A stretch of DNA of 64,000 nucleotides from JBAXAM01 sp964565935 (GCA_964565935.1 CAZMGW010000001.1:1-64000), one strand, 5' to 3'. Counted from the stretch's first letter, positions 46,792 to 56,941 are shown. Numbers and translations: made by a program. The notes: generated from the sequence alone by a model not told the origin.

Positions 46792-48263
46792 TGTTTTTAA
46801 TATCCTTATCATTTTTTATATTTGCATTTTATTTTAGGATTAAATATTTAAATTTTAACCAATTAAGTACCGATGAAGCGTTTCATTTTTATTATGTTGA
46901 TCTTATAAAAAAAAATAACAACTCTCTTCAGGATTATAATCAGAATGTTTTAGGCGAAGGTCCCAAAGCCTGCACATACCCGTCTATGTATCATTTCATT
47001 TTGTCTTATCTCCCCATTGATTTTCTAAAAAAGTATGGACATTTAACAGCATTAATTTATGACATTTTAAATGGGACATTCTTGTCATTACTTCTTTTCA
47101 AACTTACAAAAATAGACTTTAGTTTTTATTTTTTGATAACTGGATTCTTTCTTGTTTTTCCATCCCTGATTTTTCCTTCAATTGGGCCAAGGTCATTTTC
47201 ATTAACGCCAAGAAATTTTTCTCAATTTTTATGGTCATGTAGTTATCTATGCCTTCTTTGCTTTTTAAAAGATAAATCGATTTTTTGGCTCGAATTGTCT
47301 GCAATTTTATGCGCTTTAAATATTTTATCTTCAAAATTTTTTGTGCAATACCTTATTTTAATATCGATTTTTATAAGTGTTTTTACATTTTCAACAAATA
47401 GCATTTTTTTTCTAATAAATTGCTTTGCTTTTGCAATTCTTATTGGAAGAAAAAGACTATACCAACAATTAAAAGGGCATATAGAACACTCTTGGTGGTA
47501 TATAAATGATGGCATTAGATTCATTCAAGTACGATGGCAATGGGGCATAATTTATCGCTATATAAAAGAATTAAGAATTAGAGATCTATGGCAAATTCTA
47601 ATGTTTCAAAATCCTCTAACACGGGGGGGTATTCTTAATTTTCCATTGCTCATATATATTTTTTTTAATAACAGTTCATCACGCGATCCTCTTATCGACT
47701 TTTCGCATTCCATTATTACAGGCTCAGTATTTTATTTCATTTTAACGCAATTTTCATATTTCAAAGCTTTTGGAGAGCCTGAGCGTTATTTTGAGTATTC
47801 GCTGACTCCTTTTATTTTCAGTATATTTTACACTTCTCCTTTGTTTGAATCGACATTATTTCTTATTATTTACTGTTTAATATTTTGCGTCTACATATTC
47901 AGAATAAGAAAAAATAATACTTCTAATTTAGCTAGTAGCAATACCAAAGAAGCCATCGAAGCTATGAACTGTTTTGGTGACAAAAGAATTTTATGCGCAA
48001 GTAATAATGAAACTTATCTATTTGCAACTTGTACGGACAAGATTTTGGTAGGATTTTTTGCTAATAATCAAAAGGGTGCATTTTATCATTATTTTTATCA
48101 TGTATACCCAGAAGTCAATACTGATAACTTTCGAAGCCTAATAATGAAATATGACATCACGCATATTATTATAAATAAAAGATCAAAAATACATAATTTA
48201 TATGATGTGAGTGGCTTTAAAAAGATCTTAGAAAATAATCATTATCAAATTTACACACCATAA
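46791..48263 (+). CDS. multi-pass membrane protein, GT-C-like glycosyltransferase or polymerase candidate
   Basis: 490 residues from the ATG at 46791 (TAATG overlap with the gene before). About ten hydrophobic segments. The first loop contains LSTDEAFHFYY, like the acidic loop motif of GT-C enzymes that use polyprenyl-phosphate sugars. The last 90 residues form a soluble domain with KRILCASNNETYLFAT. Very A+T rich. It could be a transferase acting in the periplasm or take the place of a Wzy-type polymerase; I cannot decide. Confidence 0.68.
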   Translation: MFLISLSFFIFAFYFRIKYLNFNQLSTDEAFHFYYVDLIKKNNNSLQDYNQNVLGEGPKACTYPSMYHFILSYLPIDFLKKYGHLTALIYDILNGTFLSLLLFKLTKIDFSFYFLITGFFLVFPSLIFPSIGPRSFSLTPRNFSQFLWSCSYLCLLCFLKDKSIFWLELSAILCALNILSSKFFVQYLILISIFISVFTFSTNSIFFLINCFAFAILIGRKRLYQQLKGHIEHSWWYINDGIRFIQVRWQWGIIYRYIKELRIRDLWQILMFQNPLTRGGILNFPLLIYIFFNNSSSRDPLIDFSHSIITGSVFYFILTQFSYFKAFGEPERYFEYSLTPFIFSIFYTSPLFESTLFLIIYCLIFCVYIFRIRKNNTSNLASSNTKEAIEAMNCFGDKRILCASNNETYLFATCTDKILVGFFANNQKGAFYHYFYHVYPEVNTDNFRSLIMKYDITHIIINKRSKIHNLYDVSGFKKILENNHYQIYTP

Positions 48264-48274
48264 TAAGATTATAA

Positions 48275-49468
48275 ATGAATCATTTTATAAAAAGAACTCT
48301 CTTTATTGTTGATGGAACACTAAGTGAATTATTGGTAATCCCACTTTTATTACTGCTTTGCGTTGCAGCAAAAATTATATACTCTAAAAAAAACACCATC
48401 TTCTTTGGTATGATGCACATCAATAACTTAACGTATGTAGCTAAGACTATGCGTTTAAAGGGTTATACGGTGCAAGTTGTGCCTTTTATGATTCCAGAAC
48501 ATGAAGTGGATGTTATTCCCTATGACGTCAATTTAAAAAGAAAATATCCTTTACTTTATTCCCATTTTATTGGGCAATACATTTTAACATTTTGGATTTT
48601 TATATGGTCAATCTTTAATTTTCACATTTTTGTTATGCCATTTCGCACGCGCATTCTTGATCGTGCAGTATGGCTGAAATTTTTTGAGATTCCCTTACTA
48701 CACTTAGCGGGGAAAAAAGTCATCCTGAACACCTATGGTGGAGATGTGGCGACACCACGGCTCAAACGACGCCATGATCTTAAATATAGCTTGTATGAGG
48801 GTTATATGGCAGACCCACAGTATCGTGCTTATGATGAAGAAGCCATAGCTAGAAACACTCGAAAACTTGAAAAACAGGCCGATTACATTATCAGTGCGAT
48901 TGACCATGTCGATTACCTTGAGAGAGTTGATGAATATTTTCACCTTCGATGTATCGACACACAATCAATTCATCCTAATTATAATGTTCAAAATCAAATT
49001 CCTGTGTTTGTGCACGCACCGAATCATCGTCTTATAAAAGGTACTGATAAAATTATAGAGGTTATCGATTCGTTAAATAAACGGGGTTTCCCTTGTGAAC
49101 TTAAAATTGTCGAAAATACCTCGAATGCAGAGCTTTTAAAAATCATTAAAGAATCTGACGGTGTTATTGATCAATTATTGCTTGGTACCTATGCGCGTCT
49201 TGCTATCGAAGCCATGGCTCTTGGTAAACCTGTTTTTTGTTATTTGAGGCAGGATCTCTATAAATTCAACCCTATTTGGACAGATTGCCCTATTATTAAT
49301 GTAGATCCAGATAATTTAGAGCAGAAACTAGAACTCTTTTTAAAAAGCACATCAGAGGAACGATTAAAAGTCGGCATAAAAAGTAGAAAATATATCGAAA
49401 AATATCATAGCTTAGAATATGTAGGTTCTCGATTTAATTCCATTATACAAAAGGTCCTAAAGTCATGA
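48275..49468 (+). CDS. glycosyltransferase, GT-B type
   Basis: 397 residues with hydrophobic segments at about 14-33 and 92-115, so membrane-associated. NTYGGDVATPRLKRR and IDHVDYLERV lie in the middle, and the C-terminal part HAPNHRLIKGTDKIIEVID, DQLLLGTYARLAIEAMALGKPVFC has the GT4 donor-site pattern. Donor and acceptor unknown. Overlaps the methyltransferase by 4 bases. Confidence 0.78.
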   Translation: MNHFIKRTLFIVDGTLSELLVIPLLLLLCVAAKIIYSKKNTIFFGMMHINNLTYVAKTMRLKGYTVQVVPFMIPEHEVDVIPYDVNLKRKYPLLYSHFIGQYILTFWIFIWSIFNFHIFVMPFRTRILDRAVWLKFFEIPLLHLAGKKVILNTYGGDVATPRLKRRHDLKYSLYEGYMADPQYRAYDEEAIARNTRKLEKQADYIISAIDHVDYLERVDEYFHLRCIDTQSIHPNYNVQNQIPVFVHAPNHRLIKGTDKIIEVIDSLNKRGFPCELKIVENTSNAELLKIIKESDGVIDQLLLGTYARLAIEAMALGKPVFCYLRQDLYKFNPIWTDCPIINVDPDNLEQKLELFLKSTSEERLKVGIKSRKYIEKYHSLEYVGSRFNSIIQKVLKS

Positions 49469-50256
49469 CACAAAACGATAAAGCAGACACAACGTACTGG
49501 GATAACAATTGGTCTAAAGTAGAATTCCCAAAGGCCTTTGATGAAAATGATCAAAGTCTGGATAATTACGTTAATCTTAGGCTTCATGATTATTTTAAAA
49601 ATCTTTTAAAAGATAAGAAAAAATTCAGTGTTTTAGAAATTGGCTGTGCAAATTCTATTTGGCCCATTTATTTCCATCAATACTTTAATGCTGATGTTTA
49701 TGGTGTGGATTATTCTGAAGTGGGATGTGAAAAAAGCCGTGCACTTTTGAAACATTACAAAGTTCCGGGTGAGATTTATTGCACTGACCTCTTTTCACCA
49801 CCTGCAAATCTCTTAGAGAAATTTGATTTTGTTGTTTCTTTCGGGGTTGTGGAACATTTTAAAAACACATCAGAATGTCTTAAATCTTGTGCTGCTTTTG
49901 TTAAGCCAGGTGGTGTCCTACTAACAGTGATACCTAATATTCCTAGTATTATCGGAACAATTCAAAAACATGTTGACCGCGACGTTTATAATATTCATGT
50001 GCCTTTGACGAAGGAAATGCTTATATCAGCGCACCACGATGCCGGATTAAACTTAGAAAGCTGCGATTATTTTATGTCCATTAATTTAAGTGTTGTTAAC
50101 TCTGGAACATTTTCCTCGAATCCCTTCAACCGATATCTCCGTCATATATTATCAGCACCCTCAAAAATATTCTGGTTCTTGGAAAAATATGGCATAAAAA
50201 TACCAAAAAATAGATTCACTTCTCCATATTTAATGGCTCTGGCAAAGTTACCTTAA
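49465..50256 (+). CDS. class I SAM-dependent methyltransferase
   Basis: 263 residues. Motif I VLEIGCANSIWPIYF is slightly unusual (GCANS in place of GxGxG), then VYGVDYSEVG and VVSFGVVEHFKN, and LLTVIPNIPS. Last gene of the long plus-strand block; it converges with wbpD 6 bases away without a visible terminator. Substrate unknown. Confidence 0.83.
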   Translation: MTQNDKADTTYWDNNWSKVEFPKAFDENDQSLDNYVNLRLHDYFKNLLKDKKKFSVLEIGCANSIWPIYFHQYFNADVYGVDYSEVGCEKSRALLKHYKVPGEIYCTDLFSPPANLLEKFDFVVSFGVVEHFKNTSECLKSCAAFVKPGGVLLTVIPNIPSIIGTIQKHVDRDVYNIHVPLTKEMLISAHHDAGLNLESCDYFMSINLSVVNSGTFSSNPFNRYLRHILSAPSKIFWFLEKYGIKIPKNRFTSPYLMALAKLP

Positions 50257-50262
50257 ATTCGA

Positions 50263-50844
50263 TCAATCCGCCCTAACACACTTACCATTAACCAGCTTAT
50301 ATTTAGCTTTAGTGCTAGGGCATATAACCTCAGAACCATCACCATGTAGCGGCAAATTCAGCTGCTCTCCGTACTCACTCATCCACCCTATTTGCTTCGC
50401 AGGAACACCGACCATCAAGGCATAATCCGGAACATCGCGATTAATAACTGCGCCTGCACCAATAAAAGCATATCTACCAATTGTCACACCACAAACAATA
50501 GTGCAATTTGCGCCTAAAGTAGCCCCATTTTTAACCAGGGTGTTACGATATTGGTCTTTGCGTGATATTGCAGAACGAGGATTATATACATTAGTAAACA
50601 CCATGCTTGGTCCGCAAAAAACATCATCCTCTAACGTTACATTATCGTACACAGAAACATTATTTTGGATTTTAACATTATTACCAATAATAACCTTATT
50701 CCCCACAAAAACATTCTGCCCTAAAGAACACTTGCTTCCCACCTTGGCACCAGCACAAATATGCGTCCAATGCCAAACATGAGTACCCTCCCCAATATCA
50801 GCACCAACATCAATTACGGCTGTTTCGTGTTTTATATATTTCAT
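50263..50844 (-). CDS. wbpD: UDP-2-acetamido-3-amino-2,3-dideoxy-glucuronate N-acetyltransferase (WbpD/WlbB)
   Basis: 193-residue hexapeptide acyltransferase: THVWHWTHICAGAKVG, CSLGQNVFVGNKVIIG, the long loop PSMVFTNVYNPRSAI, and LMVGVPAKQIGWMSEYG. This is the WbpD/WlbB pattern, which acetylates the 3-amino group made by WbpB/WbpE. A C-terminal tail with C...C (VICPSTKAKYKLVNGKC) is typical of these enzymes. Third gene of the wbpE-wbpB-wbpD set. Confidence 0.92.
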   Translation of the reverse strand: MKYIKHETAVIDVGADIGEGTHVWHWTHICAGAKVGSKCSLGQNVFVGNKVIIGNNVKIQNNVSVYDNVTLEDDVFCGPSMVFTNVYNPRSAISRKDQYRNTLVKNGATLGANCTIVCGVTIGRYAFIGAGAVINRDVPDYALMVGVPAKQIGWMSEYGEQLNLPLHGDGSEVICPSTKAKYKLVNGKCVRAD

Positions 50845-50848
50845 CTTA

Positions 50849-51922
50849 TTAGTACTCTAACGGCAAAGATATTTTATTTCCGTCGCGCGCTGAAAGATAT
50901 GCGGCAATCAAAACCTCTAAAGATTTCAGCCCCTCTCTTCCATCAGTTTCAGGCTCAATATTACCACGCAAAACCTCTACCACATTCTCATAATAGCGCG
51001 GATGACCAAAGCCATACACTGAGCTTATTGCGTAGCTAATTGCTTTAATTTCGTTGTCTTCATCGCGCTTGTCTTGAAATTCCCAATGCTGTATTTCATT
51101 CACTGCCACTCCACCAATACGCACCGTACCCTTCTCACCTATAATCGTAATCGACCCTTCAAAATTTTTATCATGTGCTAACATAGTAACATTTACCGAA
51201 CCAAGAGTTCCCGAACGCCACCTAACATTAAGCACTCCAGTATCCTCGGTTTCAATATTGCGCGCTAAGGTAGCGGTCATTGCTTGCACCGACGCAACAG
51301 GGCCAAACAACCAATCAAGAAGGTCAATATAGTGGCTAGCTTGATTCATTAGAGCACCGCCATCAAATTCCCAAGTACCGCGCCACTTTGCTTCGTTATA
51401 ATAACTTTGTGGCCGTGACCAGAGCACATTTATATTAACCAAATAAATACGCCCAAAACGGTTATGTTCTATTGCTCGTTTTAATGCCTGTAAGGTTGCA
51501 TTCATGCGATTTTGTTTCACGACAAACAACCTCACGCCAGCTTTATCACATGCCTTAACCATGCCTAACCCATCTTGCCAACGCGTTGCCATGGGCTTCT
51601 CTGTAATCACATGTCGACCCGCGCTAGCAATACGACAAACCTGGGATGCATGTAACCCGCTAGGGGTACAAACGCTTATAACGTCGGCATTGGAGTTTCG
51701 TAGTAATTCCTCCAAGTGAGGATATCCGGTGCTTCCTGTCATTTGTACGGCTTGCTTAAGAGCATTTTTATCTGTGTCACACACAGCATCTAGAACTAAG
51801 TTCTCCTTATGTTCTTTGATTGCCTCAAAGTGTTTATGAGCAATTCGTCCACAACCCACCAAAGCAATACGAATTTTTCGGTCTTTTATAACATACGGCA
51901 CTTCTTTGTTAACATTAGTCAT
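50849..51922 (-). CDS. wbpB: UDP-GlcNAc-uronate 3-dehydrogenase, Gfo/Idh/MocA family (WbpB/WlbA)
   Basis: 357 residues. Rossmann motif VGCGRIAHKHF, the EKP motif in VITEKPMATRW, and FVVKQNRMN, which is characteristic of WbpB/WlbA. Oxidises the C3 hydroxyl of UDP-GlcNAcA to a 3-keto sugar, using 2-oxoglutarate to regenerate NAD in the known cases. The 3-keto product is aminated by the neighbouring WbpE. Separated by 4 bases from wbpD. Confidence 0.9.
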   Translation of the reverse strand: MTNVNKEVPYVIKDRKIRIALVGCGRIAHKHFEAIKEHKENLVLDAVCDTDKNALKQAVQMTGSTGYPHLEELLRNSNADVISVCTPSGLHASQVCRIASAGRHVITEKPMATRWQDGLGMVKACDKAGVRLFVVKQNRMNATLQALKRAIEHNRFGRIYLVNINVLWSRPQSYYNEAKWRGTWEFDGGALMNQASHYIDLLDWLFGPVASVQAMTATLARNIETEDTGVLNVRWRSGTLGSVNVTMLAHDKNFEGSITIIGEKGTVRIGGVAVNEIQHWEFQDKRDEDNEIKAISYAISSVYGFGHPRYYENVVEVLRGNIEPETDGREGLKSLEVLIAAYLSARDGNKISLPLEY

Positions 51923-51944
51923 AGTGGTTTATCCTAAAAAAACC

Positions 51945-53033
51945 TCAAGTTATATTATTATCAATTAGCTGCTGCACAATAAATTCTATATCATGATCTT
52001 GCAAATATGGATGCATTGGTAGACTTAATACTTTACTAGCAGTCAATTCTGAAATTTGCAGCTCACAATCAAAATAATCAGCAAAAACCGGCTGCTTATG
52101 CAATGGAATAGGGTAATGTATTGCAGTTGGAATTCCCGCGTTCTTTAATTTTTCCTGAACTTGATCTCGGTTATTTACTTGAGTCGTATACTGTGCATAA
52201 ACACTAGTATTAAAAGGTTCAATGTAAGGTGTAATCATTCTATCTTTTAATAACTCAGTGTACTTTGCGCCGACCTTGGTACGCAACTCAATTTCCTCTG
52301 GAAAAATCTCGAGCTTAGCTAATAAAATTGCTGCTTGAATAGTATCCAACCTTCCGTTGATACCCAGGCGTGAATGATGGTAACGTCGATCTTGACCATG
52401 TAATCTAATTTCTTGCATAGCCTTAGCCAACTCATCATCATTAGTAAAACAAGCGCCCCCATCGCCGTAACAACCCAATGGTTTCGAAGGAAAAAAACTA
52501 GTGCACCCAATAGTTGAAAGATTACATGATTTTCTGCCTTTATAAGTTGCACCAAAACTTTGGGCGGCATCTTCAATTACCGGGATTTTAAACTTGGTGG
52601 CAATAGCATTGATCGCATCAAAATCAGCACACTGACCAAAAAGAGAAACTGGCATGATCGCTTTAGTTTTTTGAGTAATTGCAGCCTCGATTTTTGTTAT
52701 ATCAATATTGTAAGTACGAGGGTCAATATCAACAAAAACAACTTTTGCTCCTAGAAGAGCTATCATTTCGGCCGTAGCAATAAAAGTAAACGGCGTGGTA
52801 ATTACTTCATCGCCTACGCCAACTCCCAATGCCATCATTGCGATTAATAAAGCATCTGTTCCATTTGCCACGCCAATACAGTATTTTGTCCCCACAAAAG
52901 TGGCAAGCTTATCTTCTAGCTCCTTAACCTCGGGCCCCATAATATATTGACCATGATCCAAAACTTTAAGGATTCTTTGATTTACGTTTTCCTTTATTCT
53001 CTTATATTGATGATTTAAATCCACAAATTGCAT
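51945..53033 (-). CDS. wbpE: UDP-3-keto-sugar aminotransferase (WbpE/WlbC), DegT family
   Basis: 362 residues from MQFVDLNHQYKRI; an in-frame GTG at 53051 would add six residues. PLP lysine in SFFPSKPLGCYGDGG, EDAAQSFGA and GVANGTDALLIAM are typical of WbpE/WlbC. Uses glutamate to aminate the 3-keto group made by WbpB. The 261-base region upstream (53052-53312) holds no gene; a promoter for this set is expected there but I could not pick one out. Confidence 0.91.
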   Translation of the reverse strand: MQFVDLNHQYKRIKENVNQRILKVLDHGQYIMGPEVKELEDKLATFVGTKYCIGVANGTDALLIAMMALGVGVGDEVITTPFTFIATAEMIALLGAKVVFVDIDPRTYNIDITKIEAAITQKTKAIMPVSLFGQCADFDAINAIATKFKIPVIEDAAQSFGATYKGRKSCNLSTIGCTSFFPSKPLGCYGDGGACFTNDDELAKAMQEIRLHGQDRRYHHSRLGINGRLDTIQAAILLAKLEIFPEEIELRTKVGAKYTELLKDRMITPYIEPFNTSVYAQYTTQVNNRDQVQEKLKNAGIPTAIHYPIPLHKQPVFADYFDCELQISELTASKVLSLPMHPYLQDHDIEFIVQQLIDNNIT

Positions 53034-53312
53034 AAAATACGAACACTCCACTTATTTAGTTAATTTATTCATTTATTAGCTGTATTATTTACCTTATCCG
53101 TAACAAAAACTCCTCTAATAAAAATTTCCCACCATAAAATACCGCCAAACAATTTCCTAACCTTTATGTTCTATTGCCTTCTTGCCATCACCCCTTTGAG
53201 TTGTAGATAAAATCAAAAAAATAAAAGCAACATCGAATTGTGAGTCAACGAATCATCAGTTCGGTAACATTTTTATTTGGGTCAACGCGCATATAAACAA
53301 CACAATCTCTTG

Positions 53313-54368
53313 TTAAGTATATTCTTTTGATAAAGAGTCGATAACCAACCTAATATCCTGACAACAATCCTTCGACACCACCAAAACCGCATCTGAAGTT
53401 TCAACAATAATACAATTAGTTACACCCAACGCCACCACTTTACGCTTGGTTGCATGGATATAAGAATTGCTGACATCTTTAGTATCAACATCACCAATAA
53501 TAACATTGCCGTTTGTATCTTTTTTGCCAAATTCCCACAAAGCCTGCCATGAACCAAGATCGCTCCAACCGATATCAAGCGGCACGGCAATCGCAGATTT
53601 GGTTTTTTCCATAATCGCATAGTCAATTGTGTCGCTGCGGCAAGTATTAAACTTTTTGCTATCTATTTCAAACGCTTCGCCAGATAAGTTTGCGTTATTA
53701 TTCACAATGTCTTCACAAATCTGATAGATATCCGGCGCATTTTGCCTTAATTCCTGCAAATACTTGCTTGCACGAAACATAAACATGCCACTATTCCAAT
53801 GATATTTGCCTGAAGCAACATACTCCTTTGCCAAATCAATATTTGGCTTTTCCACAAACCTTGAGACCTTACACACCCCGCCATCATCCAACTGCTCGCC
53901 AAACTCAATATAACCATAACCAGTTTCAGGATGGCTTGGCACAACCCCAAAACAAACAAGAAAATTTTGTTCAGCGTATTTCTTGGCAACTGCGATGGCT
54001 TGGTGAAATTTGGGCACATCAGCAATGACATGATCTGCGGGTAAAATCAATAATAACGGATCCAAACCTTGAGCAAGCAGCTTAAATGCGGCGATCGCAA
54101 TTGCCGGAGCTGTACCCTTCCCCATTGGCTCTAAAATCACCTGCACCTTGTTAGACTGCGATTGTCCAACAACCAAATCGTAATGCTTGCTGCTACATAC
54201 GATAATTGGCGCAGCAAGTTCTTGCAAACCATACATTCGATCAACAGTTTGTTGAAACAAAGCCCGCTCACCAATTAAATTCGCGAACTGTTTCGGATTT
54301 TGCTTGCGTGATATTGGCCACAATCTGGTGCCAAAACCACCAGCTAAAATTATAGGAGTAATTGTCAT
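53313..54368 (-). CDS. manC: mannose-1-phosphate guanylyltransferase, short form
   Basis: 351 residues, the nucleotidyltransferase domain only, lacking the phosphomannose isomerase domain of the bifunctional enzyme. GGFGTRLWPISR and the PKQF lysine start the chain; LPADHVI, FVEKP and HWNSGMF follow, and IMEKT, GWSDLGSW complete the family pattern. Produces GDP-mannose for the Gmd/Fcl genes at the other end of this block. Phosphomannomutase must be encoded elsewhere. Confidence 0.93.
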   Translation of the reverse strand: MTITPIILAGGFGTRLWPISRKQNPKQFANLIGERALFQQTVDRMYGLQELAAPIIVCSSKHYDLVVGQSQSNKVQVILEPMGKGTAPAIAIAAFKLLAQGLDPLLLILPADHVIADVPKFHQAIAVAKKYAEQNFLVCFGVVPSHPETGYGYIEFGEQLDDGGVCKVSRFVEKPNIDLAKEYVASGKYHWNSGMFMFRASKYLQELRQNAPDIYQICEDIVNNNANLSGEAFEIDSKKFNTCRSDTIDYAIMEKTKSAIAVPLDIGWSDLGSWQALWEFGKKDTNGNVIIGDVDTKDVSNSYIHATKRKVVALGVTNCIIVETSDAVLVVSKDCCQDIRLVIDSLSKEYT

Positions 54369-54388
54369 AGCACTATTAGAATTTTACT

Positions 54389-56185
54389 TTATTTATACTC
54401 TTTATTATTGCGTGAAACCAAAGCTGATTTATAAGAGCTAACGATAAAAAAATTCTTTTCAACCTTTCCATTTAGTTCCAATAGAGTGGAATTTTCCTGA
54501 ATAATACCAGGATCGCTTAAAACAAAAAATTGTGAATAATCTCGTAAGTTCATTGCGGAAAATATAACAAATGATGAGCTTGGATATTGCTTATCAGCAA
54601 TTCTTATCAAATCCCCCGATATTTCAGGACAATACTTACCCAAATATTCGTATCTTTTTCTAGTAGCTTCTCTAAGCCCATGGTTTGAAAAATCATTTTC
54701 GCTCGGATGAATAACCACATAAGGAGATTTTGCTACATTACGCACCAAAATAACATTTTTTTCTGGAAAAACATGAAAGGGATCTTTGATTCTTTGCGGT
54801 TGGGTGAAAAAAGGAAGTATAAGACTTAAAACCAGATAATAACTCAAAAGAATTATAGCCGCTAATTTAGTATAAAAAAAAGATCCATCATAATAAACCG
54901 AAGCTGGTTTAAAAGAATCTATATGCTTCCTATTCTTATACGCAACAACCACTAGAACTAACGTAATAACCCAAAATGGATATGTGGCAGCAAAAATCCT
55001 AATACCCCCATCTGTCCATAGCATTAAAGCAGAAAAAATTATCCCCATAAAACCAGCCATAATGAATTTGATCATTCGATGTAAATATTGGTTCGTATAG
55101 GCACGTTTTAAGATATAAAAACATAAACAAATCAAACAAAAACCAGCAATTCTAATCAACGCCTTAATCCAAGAGGAGTTTTTTAAGAAGTCTAATGGCA
55201 CCAGTAAGCTTAAGTGTAACTTAACAAACCCTAAAAACCCTTTAGCAAACCCCAAAAAGATGAGTAAAGGATTATGCAAAAACACCTTAAGACTTTCTTT
55301 ATAAAGAAATGAGGCTTGTTCTGGTTCGGTCATACTGGATAAAACCGGATACAGTTTATACGCGGCAATCCATCCTTTACCGCCAGAAACAACTCCCAAA
55401 AGAGTAAAGGCAAAATTAGCATGCATTTGATTATCTGCATTCCCATAAACTTTTTGTGCAATAATAACCACAAGCGTGGCAACAATCATTGCCCCGCAAA
55501 AATGAATAAATATTCTTAAACGAGCACTAGTGGATTTTGTAAAATCGAACATAGCTAAAAAAATCATACAAGGCAGAACTAAAAATGCGCCAGCTCGCGC
55601 ATGTAAAGCAAAGGTTAATACGAAAATGCCGAAAGAGAATGTTAAGACTTGACGCGTAATATACCCAATCCAAAGAAAAACAAATGCAAGCATTCCTAAA
55701 GCTATTCCCGTAGTTTCCGTAAGCGTGGTTGGAATAAAAGACATAGCCAAAACAAAACCACCCACTAAAAACACTGCCCATGCTATCCTACCAAGAGTTT
55801 TTCCAACGGCATAAGCCGCCAACGAACATGACAACCCACACATAAAAGCCTGAAGAATCATTGCATACCAAAAACTTCCGTGCGTTAAAAACAACTCAGA
55901 GGAAAATAGCAATGTATGTATTGGTCGCCGTAGATTCCACAAGCATAGCAATCCCGACTCTAAATACCGCAAAGCACCAGAATAATAACCCCCAGCATCG
56001 CTATACGGTATAACACCCAACAAAGCAGAGTAATAACATTGGGGGTTTATTTCTGGAGAATTGCATCCATACCACGTAAGCACAAGCGGCACAAAAAAAA
56101 GGATTGCTCCTAAAGATACAAAAAAACCGACCTGTAAATTTCTCAAATAAATGTTTTTTAAAAAACCGGAACTAATATTCGGCAT
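54389..56185 (-). CDS. multi-pass membrane protein, GT-C-like
   Basis: 598 residues with about 11 hydrophobic segments through residue 450 and a soluble C-terminal region (about 460-598). The first extracytoplasmic loop contains PYSDAGGYYSGALRYLESG, the sort of acidic loop found in GT-C polyprenyl-sugar transferases. A conserved-looking SFIPTTLTETTG lies in the middle. It may add a sugar in the periplasm or act in polymerisation. Neighbours are manC, methyltransferase and MT-GT2 genes, all on minus. Confidence 0.68.
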   Translation of the reverse strand: MPNISSGFLKNIYLRNLQVGFFVSLGAILFFVPLVLTWYGCNSPEINPQCYYSALLGVIPYSDAGGYYSGALRYLESGLLCLWNLRRPIHTLLFSSELFLTHGSFWYAMILQAFMCGLSCSLAAYAVGKTLGRIAWAVFLVGGFVLAMSFIPTTLTETTGIALGMLAFVFLWIGYITRQVLTFSFGIFVLTFALHARAGAFLVLPCMIFLAMFDFTKSTSARLRIFIHFCGAMIVATLVVIIAQKVYGNADNQMHANFAFTLLGVVSGGKGWIAAYKLYPVLSSMTEPEQASFLYKESLKVFLHNPLLIFLGFAKGFLGFVKLHLSLLVPLDFLKNSSWIKALIRIAGFCLICLCFYILKRAYTNQYLHRMIKFIMAGFMGIIFSALMLWTDGGIRIFAATYPFWVITLVLVVVAYKNRKHIDSFKPASVYYDGSFFYTKLAAIILLSYYLVLSLILPFFTQPQRIKDPFHVFPEKNVILVRNVAKSPYVVIHPSENDFSNHGLREATRKRYEYLGKYCPEISGDLIRIADKQYPSSSFVIFSAMNLRDYSQFFVLSDPGIIQENSTLLELNGKVEKNFFIVSSYKSALVSRNNKEYK

Positions 56186-56197
56186 ATACCTCTCTCC

Positions 56198-56941
56198 TTA
56201 TATTTTTTCCACAACCACAAACAACCTAAAAGCCGAAAATTTTCCGATTTTATTTTCGAGCTTTTTTTCAAGCGCTAATATACCATCAAAAAATCTCGCC
56301 GGGATAAGAGACCAGGGCTTGAATCCACCCGATAACGGATAGCAAAACAAACTAATATATTCCTTCTTTATTACTTTAAACATAGGAAATAGTTCCAAAA
56401 ATTTTTCATTGTATTTACCGAATATTAATTCGGGAATAGCCTGATTAGCATCAAAGGATTGCCAGGGTTGCTGAGATTGGATATCTTCAAAAGGGTTCAC
56501 ACCCATTTTTACTGGTTCAGGATGAAAAAAGTTATAAAAAAACCAACTTACGCTCGTAATAGCCGGCTCCAACAAAACAATCCTCCCTCCACTTTTTAAA
56601 ACCCTACTAGCTTCTTGAAAAAAAAGAGCTGGTTTTTGGATATGATGTAATACATCTACCATCAAGATGGTATTAAAAGACTCGTCTTCGAAAGGCAAAT
56701 GCTGCGCATCACAAACAACATCTACCCATGGTGTAGATAAAATATCGGTTGAAACCACGCCGGGATATAATCTTTTCAGATTACCGGTACCACCACCAAT
56801 TTCTAAAATATTTGGCTCCTTAGAGTACCTCATCATTCTTGCATAATAATCTTTGTAAATTTCTCTAAGAATTTCTTTTGAATCCCATATCGCATGGTGC
56901 TCTTGTAAAATTTTATAGCCGGCGTCCAAGGTTTCGTTCAT
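56198..56941 (-). CDS. class I SAM-dependent methyltransferase
   Basis: 247 residues. Motif I ILEIGGGTGNLKRLYPG, VVSTDILSTP, and MVDVLHHIQKP, typical of the Methyltransf_11 group. The C-terminus becomes hydrophobic. It follows the MT-GT2 fusion by 34 bases and precedes the GT-C-like gene by 12 bases. Substrate unknown. Confidence 0.84.
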   Translation of the reverse strand: MNETLDAGYKILQEHHAIWDSKEILREIYKDYYARMMRYSKEPNILEIGGGTGNLKRLYPGVVSTDILSTPWVDVVCDAQHLPFEDESFNTILMVDVLHHIQKPALFFQEASRVLKSGGRIVLLEPAITSVSWFFYNFFHPEPVKMGVNPFEDIQSQQPWQSFDANQAIPELIFGKYNEKFLELFPMFKVIKKEYISLFCYPLSGGFKPWSLIPARFFDGILALEKKLENKIGKFSAFRLFVVVEKI

